NCBI GenBank assembly: GCA_964567295.1
Contig: CAZMLU010000055.1
Location: 1-10,428 of the forward strand
DNA length: 10,428 bases
From: SLJK01 sp964567295
Lineage (GTDB): Bacteria > Bacillota > Dethiobacteria > DTU022 > UBA8154
Reading direction: 5' to 3'
Both the position numbers and the translations under genes were made by a program. Positions 1-6,169 of the stretch are shown piece after piece (the stretch's first letter is position 1; each line of letters starts with the position of its first letter). The notes below the pieces were generated by a model, which was not told the DNA's origin, ran no database searches, and saw only the letters and a program-made list of their open reading frames with translations.

Positions 1-1
1 C

Positions 2-142
2 CAGGATTTTTTGGATTCGATCAATGCTCAAACAGCAGCAAATAAAGAAAAATACAGTTTAAGAGCCTTAATTGTGGAGCACCCCATAAAGATTATTACT
101 TCAGGATGGCCAGGAAAACACTGTTTTCCTGGCGAGGTATAA
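2..142 (+). CDS. C-terminal part of an unrecognised protein, cut by the window edge
   Basis: A reading frame is open from base 2 to a TAA at 140-142, giving about 46 residues that end ...SGWPGKHCFPGEV. The stop lies 3 bases before the TTG start of the next gene, spacing typical of an operon, and the GAGG ribosome site of that gene lies inside this ORF's last codons. I do not recognise the family. The only notable residues are a single Cys and a Pro-Gly pair repeated on both sides of Lys-His-Cys-Phe, which is the direct consequence of the DNA palindrome at 109-133. The frame could be open by chance because it is short; the tight junction with the transporter is the main support. Confidence 0.4.
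   Translation, partial: QDFLDSINAQTAANKEKYSLRALIVEHPIKIITSGWPGKHCFPGEV
109..133. repeat. 25-bp palindrome just upstream of the permease gene
   Basis: Two perfect 12-base arms, GCCAGGAAAACA and TGTTTTCCTGGC, flank a single central C. The right arm ends one base before the GAGG ribosome site (134-137) of the permease. With a one-base centre it suits a dimeric repressor site better than an RNA hairpin, and there is no T-run, so it is not a terminator. It lies inside the end of the upstream ORF, so any regulation would act within the transcript unit or on an internal promoter. No regulator is assigned. Confidence 0.6.
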
Positions 143-145
143 ACC

Positions 146-1126
146 TTGAAAATTATAGAAAAATACTCCTGGCTTTTTATGATTTTTGCAATACTTTTGG
201 GTCTGTTGCTGGGACAGGTTAACGGTTTATCCCCAAAAGCCTCACATTTAATTGTCCCCTTTCTTATGGTTATGCTTTTTGGTATTTTTCTACAAATACC
301 CTTTAAAAGCTTGAAAGCGGGATTTAAAAATGTGAAGGTTGCCGTCCTCAGCCTTCTCATTAACTTTATTTGGACACCCTTTTTAGCTTTTGGACTTAGT
401 TATCTGTTCTTTCGCAATCACCCCGATGTTTTTGTAGCTTTAATAATGGACATAGTTACACCATGTACCGATTGGTACCTGGTCTTTACAGCGATGGCAG
501 GAGGGCATCTTGCCTTGTCGACTGCCCTGTTACCCTGGAACTTATTATTACAGTTGATATTAATGCCTGTATTCCTTTTTGTTTTTGCCGGTGCTGTCGT
601 TGATATTCAGCCGCTTGTTTTCCTGCAGAGTTTTATAAGGGTTTTAATAGTACCTTTTTTAATAGCCGTAACAGTGCGAAATCTTGTTGTTTATCTAAAA
701 GAAGACACCTGGTTTAGCAAAAATATACTTGAAAGAATTGGTGTTTTTCAGACTGTATTTCTTCTTCTTGCTATAACAGCTATGTTCGCTTCGCAAGGAG
801 TAATTCTAATAGAGAACCTTGGCCTGGTTGTTCGTCTTATTATACCGGTTATATTGTTTTTCGCAATTAATTTCTCTGTTGGGCAAATAATAGGGCGAGT
901 TTTTAATTTATCATATCAAGAAGGTGCCAGCTTAATTATTACAATTTTGGCCCGTAATGCTCCGCTGGCTTTAACTATCGCTGTTGCCACATTTCCCGAG
1001 CGCCCCCTAATTCCTCTTGTTTTAGCAGTTGAATCTCTACTTGAAATACCTATCCTTTTTGTTATATCACATATTATGCTTTTAATTTATTATAAAAAGT
1101 GGTGGCCCAACTTGGCCGATACTTAA
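146..1126 (+). CDS. ACR3 / bile-acid:sodium symporter superfamily permease
   Basis: An integral membrane transporter of 326 residues with about ten hydrophobic segments, matching the usual length for the BASS/ACR3 superfamily. In the first half, around residues 105-118, the segment TPCTDWYLVFTAMAGG contains the Pro-Cys pair (Cys107) that in ACR3 proteins lies in the fourth membrane helix. In the second half, ARNAPLAL (269-276) and SLLEIPIL (298-305, Glu300) match the broken-helix region and the conserved glutamate of ACR3 pumps. Known members export arsenite or antimonite, or take up organic anions with sodium. The substrate here is not proven: no arsR, arsC or arsD is visible in the window. 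The start is TTG at 146, chosen because GAGG (134-137) sits 8 bases upstream and the protein then begins directly before the first helix. The gene is more AT-rich than the operons to its right, which hints at a separate origin. Confidence 0.75.
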   Translation: MKIIEKYSWLFMIFAILLGLLLGQVNGLSPKASHLIVPFLMVMLFGIFLQIPFKSLKAGFKNVKVAVLSLLINFIWTPFLAFGLSYLFFRNHPDVFVALIMDIVTPCTDWYLVFTAMAGGHLALSTALLPWNLLLQLILMPVFLFVFAGAVVDIQPLVFLQSFIRVLIVPFLIAVTVRNLVVYLKEDTWFSKNILERIGVFQTVFLLLAITAMFASQGVILIENLGLVVRLIIPVILFFAINFSVGQIIGRVFNLSYQEGASLIITILARNAPLALTIAVATFPERPLIPLVLAVESLLEIPILFVISHIMLLIYYKKWWPNLADT

Positions 1127-1142
1127 TTTTTTTTAAGACACC

Positions 1143-1171
1143 TTTACATGACCTGACTTTTTCATTATACT
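1143..1171 (+). promoter_or_regulatory. Putative sigma-A promoter of the Co/Ni transporter operon
   Basis: TTTACA (1143-1148) and TATACT (1166-1171) are separated by 17 bases, each differing from consensus by one base. The site lies about 100 bases upstream of cbiM, just after the preceding permease ends, so the ECF operon probably has its own promoter with an untranslated leader of roughly 95 bases. No riboswitch fold was recognised in that leader. Confidence 0.55.
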
Positions 1172-1180
1172 CTACTAAAC

Positions 1181-1193
1181 GCAACTCAGTTGC
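1181..1193. promoter_or_regulatory. 13-bp palindrome at the expected transcription start: candidate operator
   Basis: GCAACT-C-AGTTGC is a perfect 6-1-6 inverted repeat beginning 9 bases after the -10 element of the proposed cbi promoter, a position where a bound repressor would block initiation. It does not resemble the NikR half-site GTATGA or a Fur box. A Ni/Co sensor of another family is a reasonable inference, but none is encoded in the window. Confidence 0.4.
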
Positions 1194-1273
1194 ATTTACC
1201 GACAATGTTGTGTTTTTATCCGGGTCGGTTTTTATGGTATGGATTTTACGCCCAACAAAAGGGGGCATTTATC

Positions 1274-2106
1274 GTGAGTCATTTGCATTTTCCCGATGGC
1301 GTCTTGCCGTTGTGGCTGGTTGGATTGGGGATTGGGCTAACAATCTTAATCATTGCCCTGATCTCGGCTAAGCTGAAAGGGGAAGGGGAAGGGGAAGGGG
1401 ANNNNNNNNNNNNNNNNNNNNNNNNNNNNNNNNNNNNNNNNNNNNNNNNNNNNNNNNNNNNNNNNNNNNNNNNNNNNNNNNNNNNNNNNNNNNNNNNNNN
1501 NAAGGGGAAGGGGAAGGGGAAGGGGATCTGGCCCGTAAAACATCGACGCTGGCGGTTATATCGGCCCTTATGATTGTGGCTATGTCCATACCCATGGGGT
1601 TCATTCATTATCACATCAACCTGACGGTGCTGGTGGCGTTGCTGGCCGGCCCCTGGCTGGCATTTCTGTCCGTATTCGTGGTAAACTTTCTCTTGAGCCT
1701 GATCGGACACGGCGGGATCACGGTGGTGGGGTTAAATACCCTTGTTTTGGGCAGCGAAGTATTCCTGGCGGCCATGTTTTTCCCCGTCTTCCGGCGCCTT
1801 TTCAAACCTTTGATTGCAGTGTTTACAACTACCCTGTCCGTCTTAATCCTCTCCAACGTTTTTGCGGCCTTTATCATTTTTCTTTCCACCCTATCCCTGG
1901 AAACGGTTGAGGTAACCGCATATGTGGAGGCAGGGCAGCAGCTCATGGCCGGTATCCCCGGCTGGTTGCTGGGTTCTATCCTGGTAATGGTGTTGGTGGG
2001 CGGTACCATTGAAGCGGGGGTTATTGCTTTTATACTTTCTTATCTGCGCCGGGTCCGCCCGGAACTGGTGAAAAACATTTTTGGGGAAAAGGATGAGGCT
2101 GCATGA
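1274..2106 (+). CDS. cbiM: Co/Ni ECF transporter substrate-capture membrane protein CbiM (contains assembly gap)
   Basis: Membrane subunit that binds Co2+ or Ni2+ and hands it to the CbiQ/CbiO energising module. The N-terminus reads MSHLHFPDG, the metal-binding start of CbiM/NikM (usually MHIPDG). The family's first helix follows (about 11-32), then a Gly-Glu repeat, the 100-N gap, more Gly-Glu and DLARK. Later helices carry IHYHIN and LLAGPWLAFLSVFVVNFLLSLIGHGG, the family's conserved core. The frames on the two sides differ as written, but they agree if the gap holds whole GGGGAA units, so I call one gene. The chosen start is GTG at 1274, 8 bases after GGGGG (1261-1265). A TTG at 1283 would give the family-standard MHFPDG but is poorly placed for the ribosome. 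The stop overlaps the cbiQ start (ATGA). Co versus Ni cannot be decided from sequence. Confidence 0.85.
1379..1525 (+). repeat. (GGGGAA)n hexanucleotide tandem repeat within cbiM, interrupted by the gap
   Basis: Four G4 runs spaced by AA are present left of the gap (1379-1401) and four more right of it (1502-1525). In the cbiM frame each unit is Gly-Glu. Left sequence ends GGGGA and right begins AAGGGG, so a continuous repeat needs 5+6k missing bases. That is 2 modulo 3, exactly the shift needed to join the two cbiM reading frames. The true copy number is unknown. The G-rich strand has the pattern of a G-quadruplex. Confidence 0.9.
1402..1501. other. Assembly gap of exactly 100 N
   Basis: One hundred consecutive N, the conventional filler for a gap of unknown size. 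It falls within the GGGGAA repeat, which readily explains why the assembly stopped. The written length should not be used to judge the cbiM frame or length. Confidence 0.97.
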
Positions 2107-2819
2107 AGCTTACCTTTGTGGACCGGCATGCCGTCCAAGGTAACACTTTTATGCACCGGGCCTCTGCCTGGTCCAAAGTCCTTTCCACCGTAATCCTGAT
2201 TGCCGGGATCATTTTTTGTAACCGCTGGGAGTTATTGCTTCCCCTTTTTCTCTGCACTGTTATTGGCCTCGCGGTGGTGGGATTATCCCCCCTGGGACAG
2301 CTCTATTTTTATCTTTATCCACTGTTCTTCGGCCTTATATATGGGTATTTTCTGGCAGGGCTGACGGGCCCGGAACTGCTGGTGGTCGTCTTGCGGGCCG
2401 TCACGGCGGTGACGGTGCTTTTACTCCTGATGATGACCACCCCTTACATTAAAGTATTTTCTGTCCTGAAACTGGTTTTTCCAGAGGTGCTTACAGACAT
2501 CCTCTTTCTGACTTACCGGGCCTTTTTCCTGCTCCTGGGCCGCCTCAATGAATTGAGGACGGCTATTAAGCTGAGAGGAGGCACCGCTTCCGCCAATCTT
2601 TTCCGCAACCTGGCTGCTGCAGGCACTTACCTGGGTATGGCTTTTATCACCGCGGTTGATTATAATGAACGGGGTTACCGGGTTATGCTGCTGCGCGGCT
2701 ACCGGGGTGATATTGGGGAAACGGAAAGGCAGACTCTTGGTAAGGCAGGGGGCTACGTCATAAATGTGGCGATCATTCTTTTTTCCTCCATTTTCTTTAT
2801 GGTGACGGTGTTATGGTAA
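2103..2819 (+). CDS. cbiQ: ECF transporter T component CbiQ
   Basis: Transmembrane coupling subunit of 238 residues, normal for CbiQ, that transmits ATP-driven motion from CbiO to CbiM. Hydrophobic helices occupy roughly residues 25-60, 66-86, 90-112 and 215-237. The two cytoplasmic coupling helices carry the family's Arg-Gly motifs: AIKLRGG (154-160) and MLLRGYRGD (195-203), which dock into grooves of the ATPase. The ATG at 2103 overlaps the cbiM stop by four bases, and the 3' end overlaps cbiO by seven bases. The three genes are therefore probably translationally coupled and made in fixed ratio. Confidence 0.88.
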   Translation: MKLTFVDRHAVQGNTFMHRASAWSKVLSTVILIAGIIFCNRWELLLPLFLCTVIGLAVVGLSPLGQLYFYLYPLFFGLIYGYFLAGLTGPELLVVVLRAVTAVTVLLLLMMTTPYIKVFSVLKLVFPEVLTDILFLTYRAFFLLLGRLNELRTAIKLRGGTASANLFRNLAAAGTYLGMAFITAVDYNERGYRVMLLRGYRGDIGETERQTLGKAGGYVINVAIILFSSIFFMVTVLW

Positions 2820-3655
2820 GAGAACGGATTGTAGATATTAACTGCATCAACCATCGTTATCCCGATGCCACCGAGGTGCTCATCTGCGGCTTGGATTTTT
2901 TCATGTACGAAAAAGAGGTGGTGGGCCTTCTGGGAAGCAACGGCTCGGGCAAAACCACCCTTTTGTCTCACATAACGGGGTTGTTGGCCCCGGCACAGGG
3001 CGAGGTGCATGTTTTTGGCCTGGAGCCCCACAAGCATTTTAAAACCATGTGGCAGCAGCTGGGGGTTCTGCTCCAGTCTGCGGAAGAGCAGCTCATCGGC
3101 CCCACCGTGCGGGAGGATATTGCCTTTTCCCTGAAAAACGCAGGATGGCCCCGCCTCAAAATTGAAGAGCGGGTCGCCGAAGTGATGCATGAACTGGACA
3201 TAAGTCATCTTGCGGACAAAATACCCCATTATCTGAGCGGCGGTGAGCAGCAGAAAGTAGCCCTGGCCGGAGCCCTGGCCCTCAGGCCGAAACTGCTGGT
3301 TCTGGATGAACCCTTTGCAAGTGTGGACCAAAAAAGCAAAAAGGAACTGCTGGCGCTGCTGAAGAGGCTGAACAACACACATGGTACAGCAATTTTATTT
3401 ACCGTGCACGAACTCTCACCCCTGCCAGTACTGGCCCATAACGTCTATATCATGAAACAGGGAGAATTGCTGGCGCGGGGCAAACCGGAAGAAATCCTCA
3501 CGGATACGGCGCTGCTTAAAACAGCGGGCCTGGAACCTCCATCCCTCCTGGAGCTGGTGGATATGCTGCGGCAACGGGGCTTTGACGTCCCCTATACCCT
3601 CGATGCTAAAAAGCTGGCTGATACTTTGAGCACCATGCTCGGCAGCAAACAGTAG
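2813..3655 (+). CDS. cbiO: ECF transporter ATPase CbiO
   Basis: Cytoplasmic ABC ATPase (280 residues) that powers Co2+/Ni2+ import with CbiM and CbiQ. Visible in order: Walker A GSNGSGKTT (41-49), Q-loop with Gln88 in GVLLQSAEEQL, signature LSGGEQQK (141-148), Walker B LLVLDEP (161-167) with D-loop ASVD (169-172), and switch His199 in TVHEL. The acidic QSAEEQL after the Q-loop matches the EcfA/CbiO pattern QNPDDQ. All catalytic residues are present, so it should be active. The roughly 70 residues after the H-loop are typical of the group's C-terminal extension. The start overlaps the end of cbiQ. Confidence 0.9.
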   Translation: MVRERIVDINCINHRYPDATEVLICGLDFFMYEKEVVGLLGSNGSGKTTLLSHITGLLAPAQGEVHVFGLEPHKHFKTMWQQLGVLLQSAEEQLIGPTVREDIAFSLKNAGWPRLKIEERVAEVMHELDISHLADKIPHYLSGGEQQKVALAGALALRPKLLVLDEPFASVDQKSKKELLALLKRLNNTHGTAILFTVHELSPLPVLAHNVYIMKQGELLARGKPEEILTDTALLKTAGLEPPSLLELVDMLRQRGFDVPYTLDAKKLADTLSTMLGSKQ

Positions 3656-3707
3656 CTCTCGTTAAATTATTTATTACCACATCCTGGATTATTAGGAAAG
3701 GAGAGCA

Positions 3708-4145
3708 ATGGCAATGATGAGCAGGTTAAACAGGTATCTTTTATTTATGCTGCTGGTTGCCGCAATGGTGTTGGTGTTTGCCTCTCCTGGTTCCGCTTGC
3801 CAGATGTATGTGGAGCCGGTGGAGGAAGGGGTCGTGCGGGTTTATTTAGAAGGTGGACGCACCCCCAGGACGAGTGAGGTGGTGGTTTACAATGAAAGCG
3901 GAGAAGAAATTGCCCGGGGAGAAATTGATGAAAACGGGTATTTTCACTACCCTGCTGATCAAGGCAACGTACATGTGGTGGCAGATGACGGCATGGGCCA
4001 CCGGGCCGAATGGCGCACTGGTGATGCTCCCCCCGGGCAGGGGTTGCCCAGACTTGCGAAAGTGGCGCTGGTAGTGCTTGGTTTACTGGGTGTGGCTGCA
4101 TTATTTAATCAGCGGGCAAAAAAGGGCCGCAACTCCGGTAAATAA
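3708..4145 (+). CDS. Membrane-anchored NikL/CbiL-like accessory protein of the Co/Ni transporter
   Basis: A 145-residue protein with an N-terminal signal or anchor helix (about 9-30, ending SACQM), an extracytoplasmic beta-rich domain (about 32-105) and a C-terminal helix (about 116-134) followed by a basic tail. The domain contains VVVYNESGEEIARGEIDENG and ends DDGMGHRAEW (93-102). As I recall, that Asp-Asp-Gly-x-Gly-His-Arg-Ala pattern is typical of NikL/CbiL-type extra subunits of Ni/Co ECF systems. The His and acidic residues could hold metal outside the membrane; this is inference. The gene lies 52 bases after cbiO with no promoter between, and there is no separate cbiN, so it probably fills that position. 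Cys31 after Gly-Ser-Ala is only a weak lipobox. AAAGGAG (3697-3703) is 4 bases from ATG 3708 and 10 from the in-frame ATG at 3714, so the true start may be 3714. Confidence 0.65.
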   Translation: MAMMSRLNRYLLFMLLVAAMVLVFASPGSACQMYVEPVEEGVVRVYLEGGRTPRTSEVVVYNESGEEIARGEIDENGYFHYPADQGNVHVVADDGMGHRAEWRTGDAPPGQGLPRLAKVALVVLGLLGVAALFNQRAKKGRNSGK

Positions 4146-4191
4146 GCCGCTTCCGTTTTCTTTTGAATAACGGGCCGGGTATTAGGCAGCT

Positions 4192-4742
4192 TTATTTTAA
4201 TAATGCTCTTTCACCCTCTAATGTGTCAAGCCAGGCCTGCTCCAATCTTCTAAAATTCATTCCTAGTTCCTGTTCAGCTTTTGTAGCTATAAATCTATAG
4301 TTTGAGTAAGCAGCCAGGATACTCTCGCGACTAAAGACAGCCGGGAAACCAAAAAGGCGCTGGATAGGTTCGGCAGCTCCACAGAAAAGCATGGCAATAG
4401 ATTTTGGAATACTAAATAGTGTTTTTTTCGAGCCACCTGGTGTCTTTTTCCAAAGATTAAACGTATCCTGATGACTCATAACCCCGTTACTTAATTGGTA
4501 ATTCCGAACTCATACCAGCCTGCATTATGTATTAGCACATCGGCACCTTTCATAGCCTCACGCATTGTTTCAGGTTCTGTTATATCTCCTTTTATAAGCT
4601 GTGCTCCTTTTTCTTGAATTGCTTTTGCAGTTGGATTTTCTAAATTTCTTACTAGAGCAATTGTTTCCACCCCGCGTTTTAGAAGTCTTTCAGTTATACT
4701 CTGACCGATAAAGCCGGTGCCACCTGTCAAAAAAACTCTCAT
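4192..4742 (-). pseudogene. NAD-dependent epimerase/dehydratase (extended SDR) with its middle deleted
   Basis: Two pieces of one gene lie end to end on the minus strand. The first (4742-4491, 83 residues) starts MRVFLTGGTGFIGQ, the Rossmann GGxGxxG nucleotide site, and runs to ADVLIHNAGWYEFGITN before a TAA. The second (4479-4192, 95 residues) begins MSHQDTFNLW and ends AWLDTLEGERALLK, the usual C-terminal end of this family. The pieces are in different frames, only 11 bases apart. Between them a normal protein of about 320 residues would carry roughly 140 more, including the catalytic Tyr-x-x-x-Lys, which is absent from both. The simplest reading is an out-of-frame internal deletion. A good ribosome site (AGGAGG, complement of 4755-4760) remains 12 bases upstream of the start, so the N-terminal piece may still be translated, but it cannot be an enzyme. 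Confidence 0.8.
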
Positions 4743-4760
4743 ATTACCATAATACCTCCT

Positions 4761-5115
4761 TCACAATTAAATGGCCTTATTTTCGCTTCTGCAAGTTTTT
4801 AAACATAAACAAGCTTTCCCAACCAGAACTCTTTCAAGTTTAACTGTGGAATACGCATCCAAAGCCGTGTTTTCATATCGGATAACATGGAACTTATCTA
4901 TAACTAATTTCGCAGAAGGAAAAGCGGTGTCCTCGAACCTTTATACCTACAAACCAAGACGCATAATAAAGATTATTACATTCCCTTAAGACTTCCATTG
5001 CTCAACATGGGTTCATACATCAAAATGCACCCCTGAAGTTCTTTGCCGCAGGGTTTTCTGGGTTTTCAGCACAAGTTTAGGTGTAAAACAACCGAGTAAA
5101 ACTATTATTATTCCC
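4761..5115. other. Intergenic region with no recognisable gene
   Basis: About 350 AT-rich bases between the start of the broken epimerase and the promoter of the methyltransferase gene. A 72-codon frame on the plus strand (4771-4989) has no ribosome site and no protein-like character. A weak stem CCCTG (5031-5035) with CAGGG (5049-5053), 13-base loop and TTTT after it, might be a poor terminator for something reading rightwards, but no gene precedes it. I see no RNA gene or mobile-element end. Confidence 0.5.
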
Positions 5116-5144
5116 TTGACCTCTCCTAAATTACCTGTTATGCT
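5116..5144 (+). promoter_or_regulatory. Putative promoter of the methyltransferase gene
   Basis: TTGACC (5116-5121) and TATGCT (5139-5144) are 17 bases apart. A perfect TATAAT lies a little downstream (5150-5155) but lacks a good -35 at the right distance, so either hexamer could serve. The arrangement parallels the promoter at 6170-6198: a 17-base spacer with a Fur-like box shortly after the -10. Confidence 0.5.
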
Positions 5145-5154
5145 TTATGTATAA

Positions 5155-5169
5155 TGAGAATCATTTTCA
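5155..5169. promoter_or_regulatory. Fur box 1 upstream of the methyltransferase gene
   Basis: TGAGAAT-C-ATTTTCA is a perfect 7-1-7 inverted repeat. It differs from the Bacillus-type Fur consensus TGATAAT-N-ATTATCA at only two symmetric positions. It overlaps the end of TATAAT (5150-5155) and the likely transcription start, so iron-loaded Fur should repress. The assignment to Fur is supported by the feoA/feoB genes downstream, but related regulators (Zur, PerR) use similar boxes. Confidence 0.7.
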
Positions 5170-5233
5170 ATTATATGGATGGGAAGAGTTCACCATGGAA
5201 CCTGAAAACTTTGTTTTTTTATTCCCCTTATAT

Positions 5234-5248
5234 TGATAATGATTCTTA
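5234..5248. promoter_or_regulatory. Fur-like box 2, immediately before the methyltransferase gene
   Basis: TGATAAT-G-ATTCTTA matches the 7-1-7 Fur consensus except for two bases in the right arm. It ends 5 bases before the GGAGGTG ribosome site (5254-5260) and overlaps a possible -10 TATATT (5229-5234). A second bound dimer about 80 bases after box 1 would strengthen repression or act as a roadblock. Confidence 0.5.
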
Positions 5249-5265
5249 GTCTCGGAGGTGGCCAA

Positions 5266-5811
5266 GTGGAAATAATAAAGCCTCTTTTCTCTTCCTTGGA
5301 AAAGAAAGTATTTAAAAGCACAATTCTATCGCGGCTTTACAGTCTTCCTTATCGCCATGTCATAAAGAATGAAATTGAGCTGGCCGGCATTACAGGTCAG
5401 GATGTGGTTTTAAATATAGGATGTGGGGCTGTACCCTACACGGCCATCTACCTGCACTACTTTACCGGGGCAAGGGTCTGGGCCGTGGACCGGGACCGGG
5501 ATGCTGTCGAAAAAGCCTGCTTTTACCTGAAACATTTGAATTTACTTGGCTATGTTACGCCCATATATAGGGATGCTGCAGAATCGATTCCTGCAGATTT
5601 TACCACCGCTCTCGTCGCTGTTCATGCAGAGCCCAAAGCTTCAATTATGGATAATCTTGTAAACTGCGGCGGCACGAGCAAGCGCCTGGTTTTCAGGGAG
5701 GCTAAAAAATACGCTCAAAGCCAGTACGACATCCTTCCCAGCCAGTATGAACCTGTAAAACGGGTGAGACATGAATTCTTGGCCTTTAACAGCGTGCTTT
5801 TTCTTAAATAA
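5266..5811 (+). CDS. Small class I methyltransferase resembling nicotianamine synthase
   Basis: A 181-residue cytoplasmic protein with a SAM-binding Rossmann fold: VVLNIGCGAVP is motif I and VWAVDRDRDAVEKA the acidic loop after strand 2. Several features match the nicotianamine synthase (NAS) family, as I remember the archaeal enzyme, better than ordinary methyltransferases. These are KNEIELAG before motif I, the G-x-x-P-x-T-x-I-x-L pattern, AEPK in place of the usual motif-IV region, a RLVFRE strand and the ending FNSVLFLK. NAS uses SAM as an aminobutanoyl donor to make metal chelators. This protein lacks most of the N-terminal helical part of full NAS (about 265 residues), so its chemistry may differ. 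I chose GTG 5266 because GGAGGTG (5254-5260) is 5 bases upstream; a longer frame from TTG 5233 would overlap Fur box 2. A feoB relic follows 10 bases later. Two Fur-type sites suggest induction by iron shortage. Confidence 0.6.
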   Translation: MEIIKPLFSSLEKKVFKSTILSRLYSLPYRHVIKNEIELAGITGQDVVLNIGCGAVPYTAIYLHYFTGARVWAVDRDRDAVEKACFYLKHLNLLGYVTPIYRDAAESIPADFTTALVAVHAEPKASIMDNLVNCGGTSKRLVFREAKKYAQSQYDILPSQYEPVKRVRHEFLAFNSVLFLK

Positions 5812-5821
5812 AGTTGAAAGT

Positions 5822-6150
5822 GTGAGCAGGATAATAGATACAAGGCTTCTTTCCGACCAACTGGGCGTTCCGGTCGTTGCTACAGTAGCGGTTTTAAACC
5901 AGGTTCTGGACGAGCTGACCCATGCCCTGGCCATTCTTTCCACCCAGACCTTAAGCTCCCCACTCCAAACCGTTATGGAGCTGCCTGCTTTGCTGGCAGC
6001 GAGATGGAACTTGCTGGGGGAAAAAATGTGGATCCGCCTGAAAAACTTCGTGACCGACGGGGCACTGGCCATGCTATGGTAGCTGCTGTGGGTGTTGCCG
6101 CCCTGCATTGCCGCCATCGGCACCTTGATTAAAGAGTTCATCTTTTACTT
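5822..6150 (+). pseudogene. Collapsed feoB relic
   Basis: The conceptual product is a string of short FeoB pieces in order. RIIDTRLLSDQLGVPVVATVA matches the end of the G domain (intact copy: IDTAYLSRELGLPLLPTVA). TVMELPALLAARWNLLGEKM followed by WIRLKNFVTDGALAML matches the intact copy's residues 454-489. After a TAG at 6080-6082, VLPPCIAAIGTLIKEF in the same frame matches the intact YVPCIAIVATMAREF. The P-loop, the first gate motif GCGIPAIMATR and most membrane helices are missing, so it cannot transport iron. All pieces share one frame, so the deletions were in-frame or strung together by multiples of three. It follows the methyltransferase stop by 10 bases, which suggests the two formed an operon. 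About half the residues of the best-preserved piece match the intact FeoB downstream, so it is a diverged paralogue and not a recent duplicate. Confidence 0.75.
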
Positions 6151-6169
6151 TCGTAAACCGAAAAAAGTG

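Noticed and set aside
86..99. 14-base string ATAAAGATTATTAC repeated exactly at 4966-4979
   Set aside because: Flanking bases do not match, and an AT-rich 14-mer can recur by chance in 10 kb; not evidence of a mobile element.
1099..1371. 90-codon ORF overlapping the permease end and cbiM start
   Set aside because: Shadow frame across a promoter and the start of cbiM; no family features.
1379..1525. GGGGAA tract as a CRISPR or non-coding satellite
   Set aside because: No spacers; the repeat is a short in-frame hexamer inside a gene with matching frames on both sides.
4146..4191. Stem CCGTT...AACGG after the NikL-like gene as a terminator
   Set aside because: Only five pairs around an 11-base loop, and the T-rich stretch follows too far downstream to be convincing.
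4771..4989. 72-codon plus-strand ORF in the intergenic region
   Set aside because: No ribosome site, no recognisable motif, odd composition; likely a chance frame.
5175..5249. 24-codon ORF starting ATG 5175 between the two Fur boxes
   Set aside because: No ribosome site, overlaps Fur box 2, and has no protein-like pattern.
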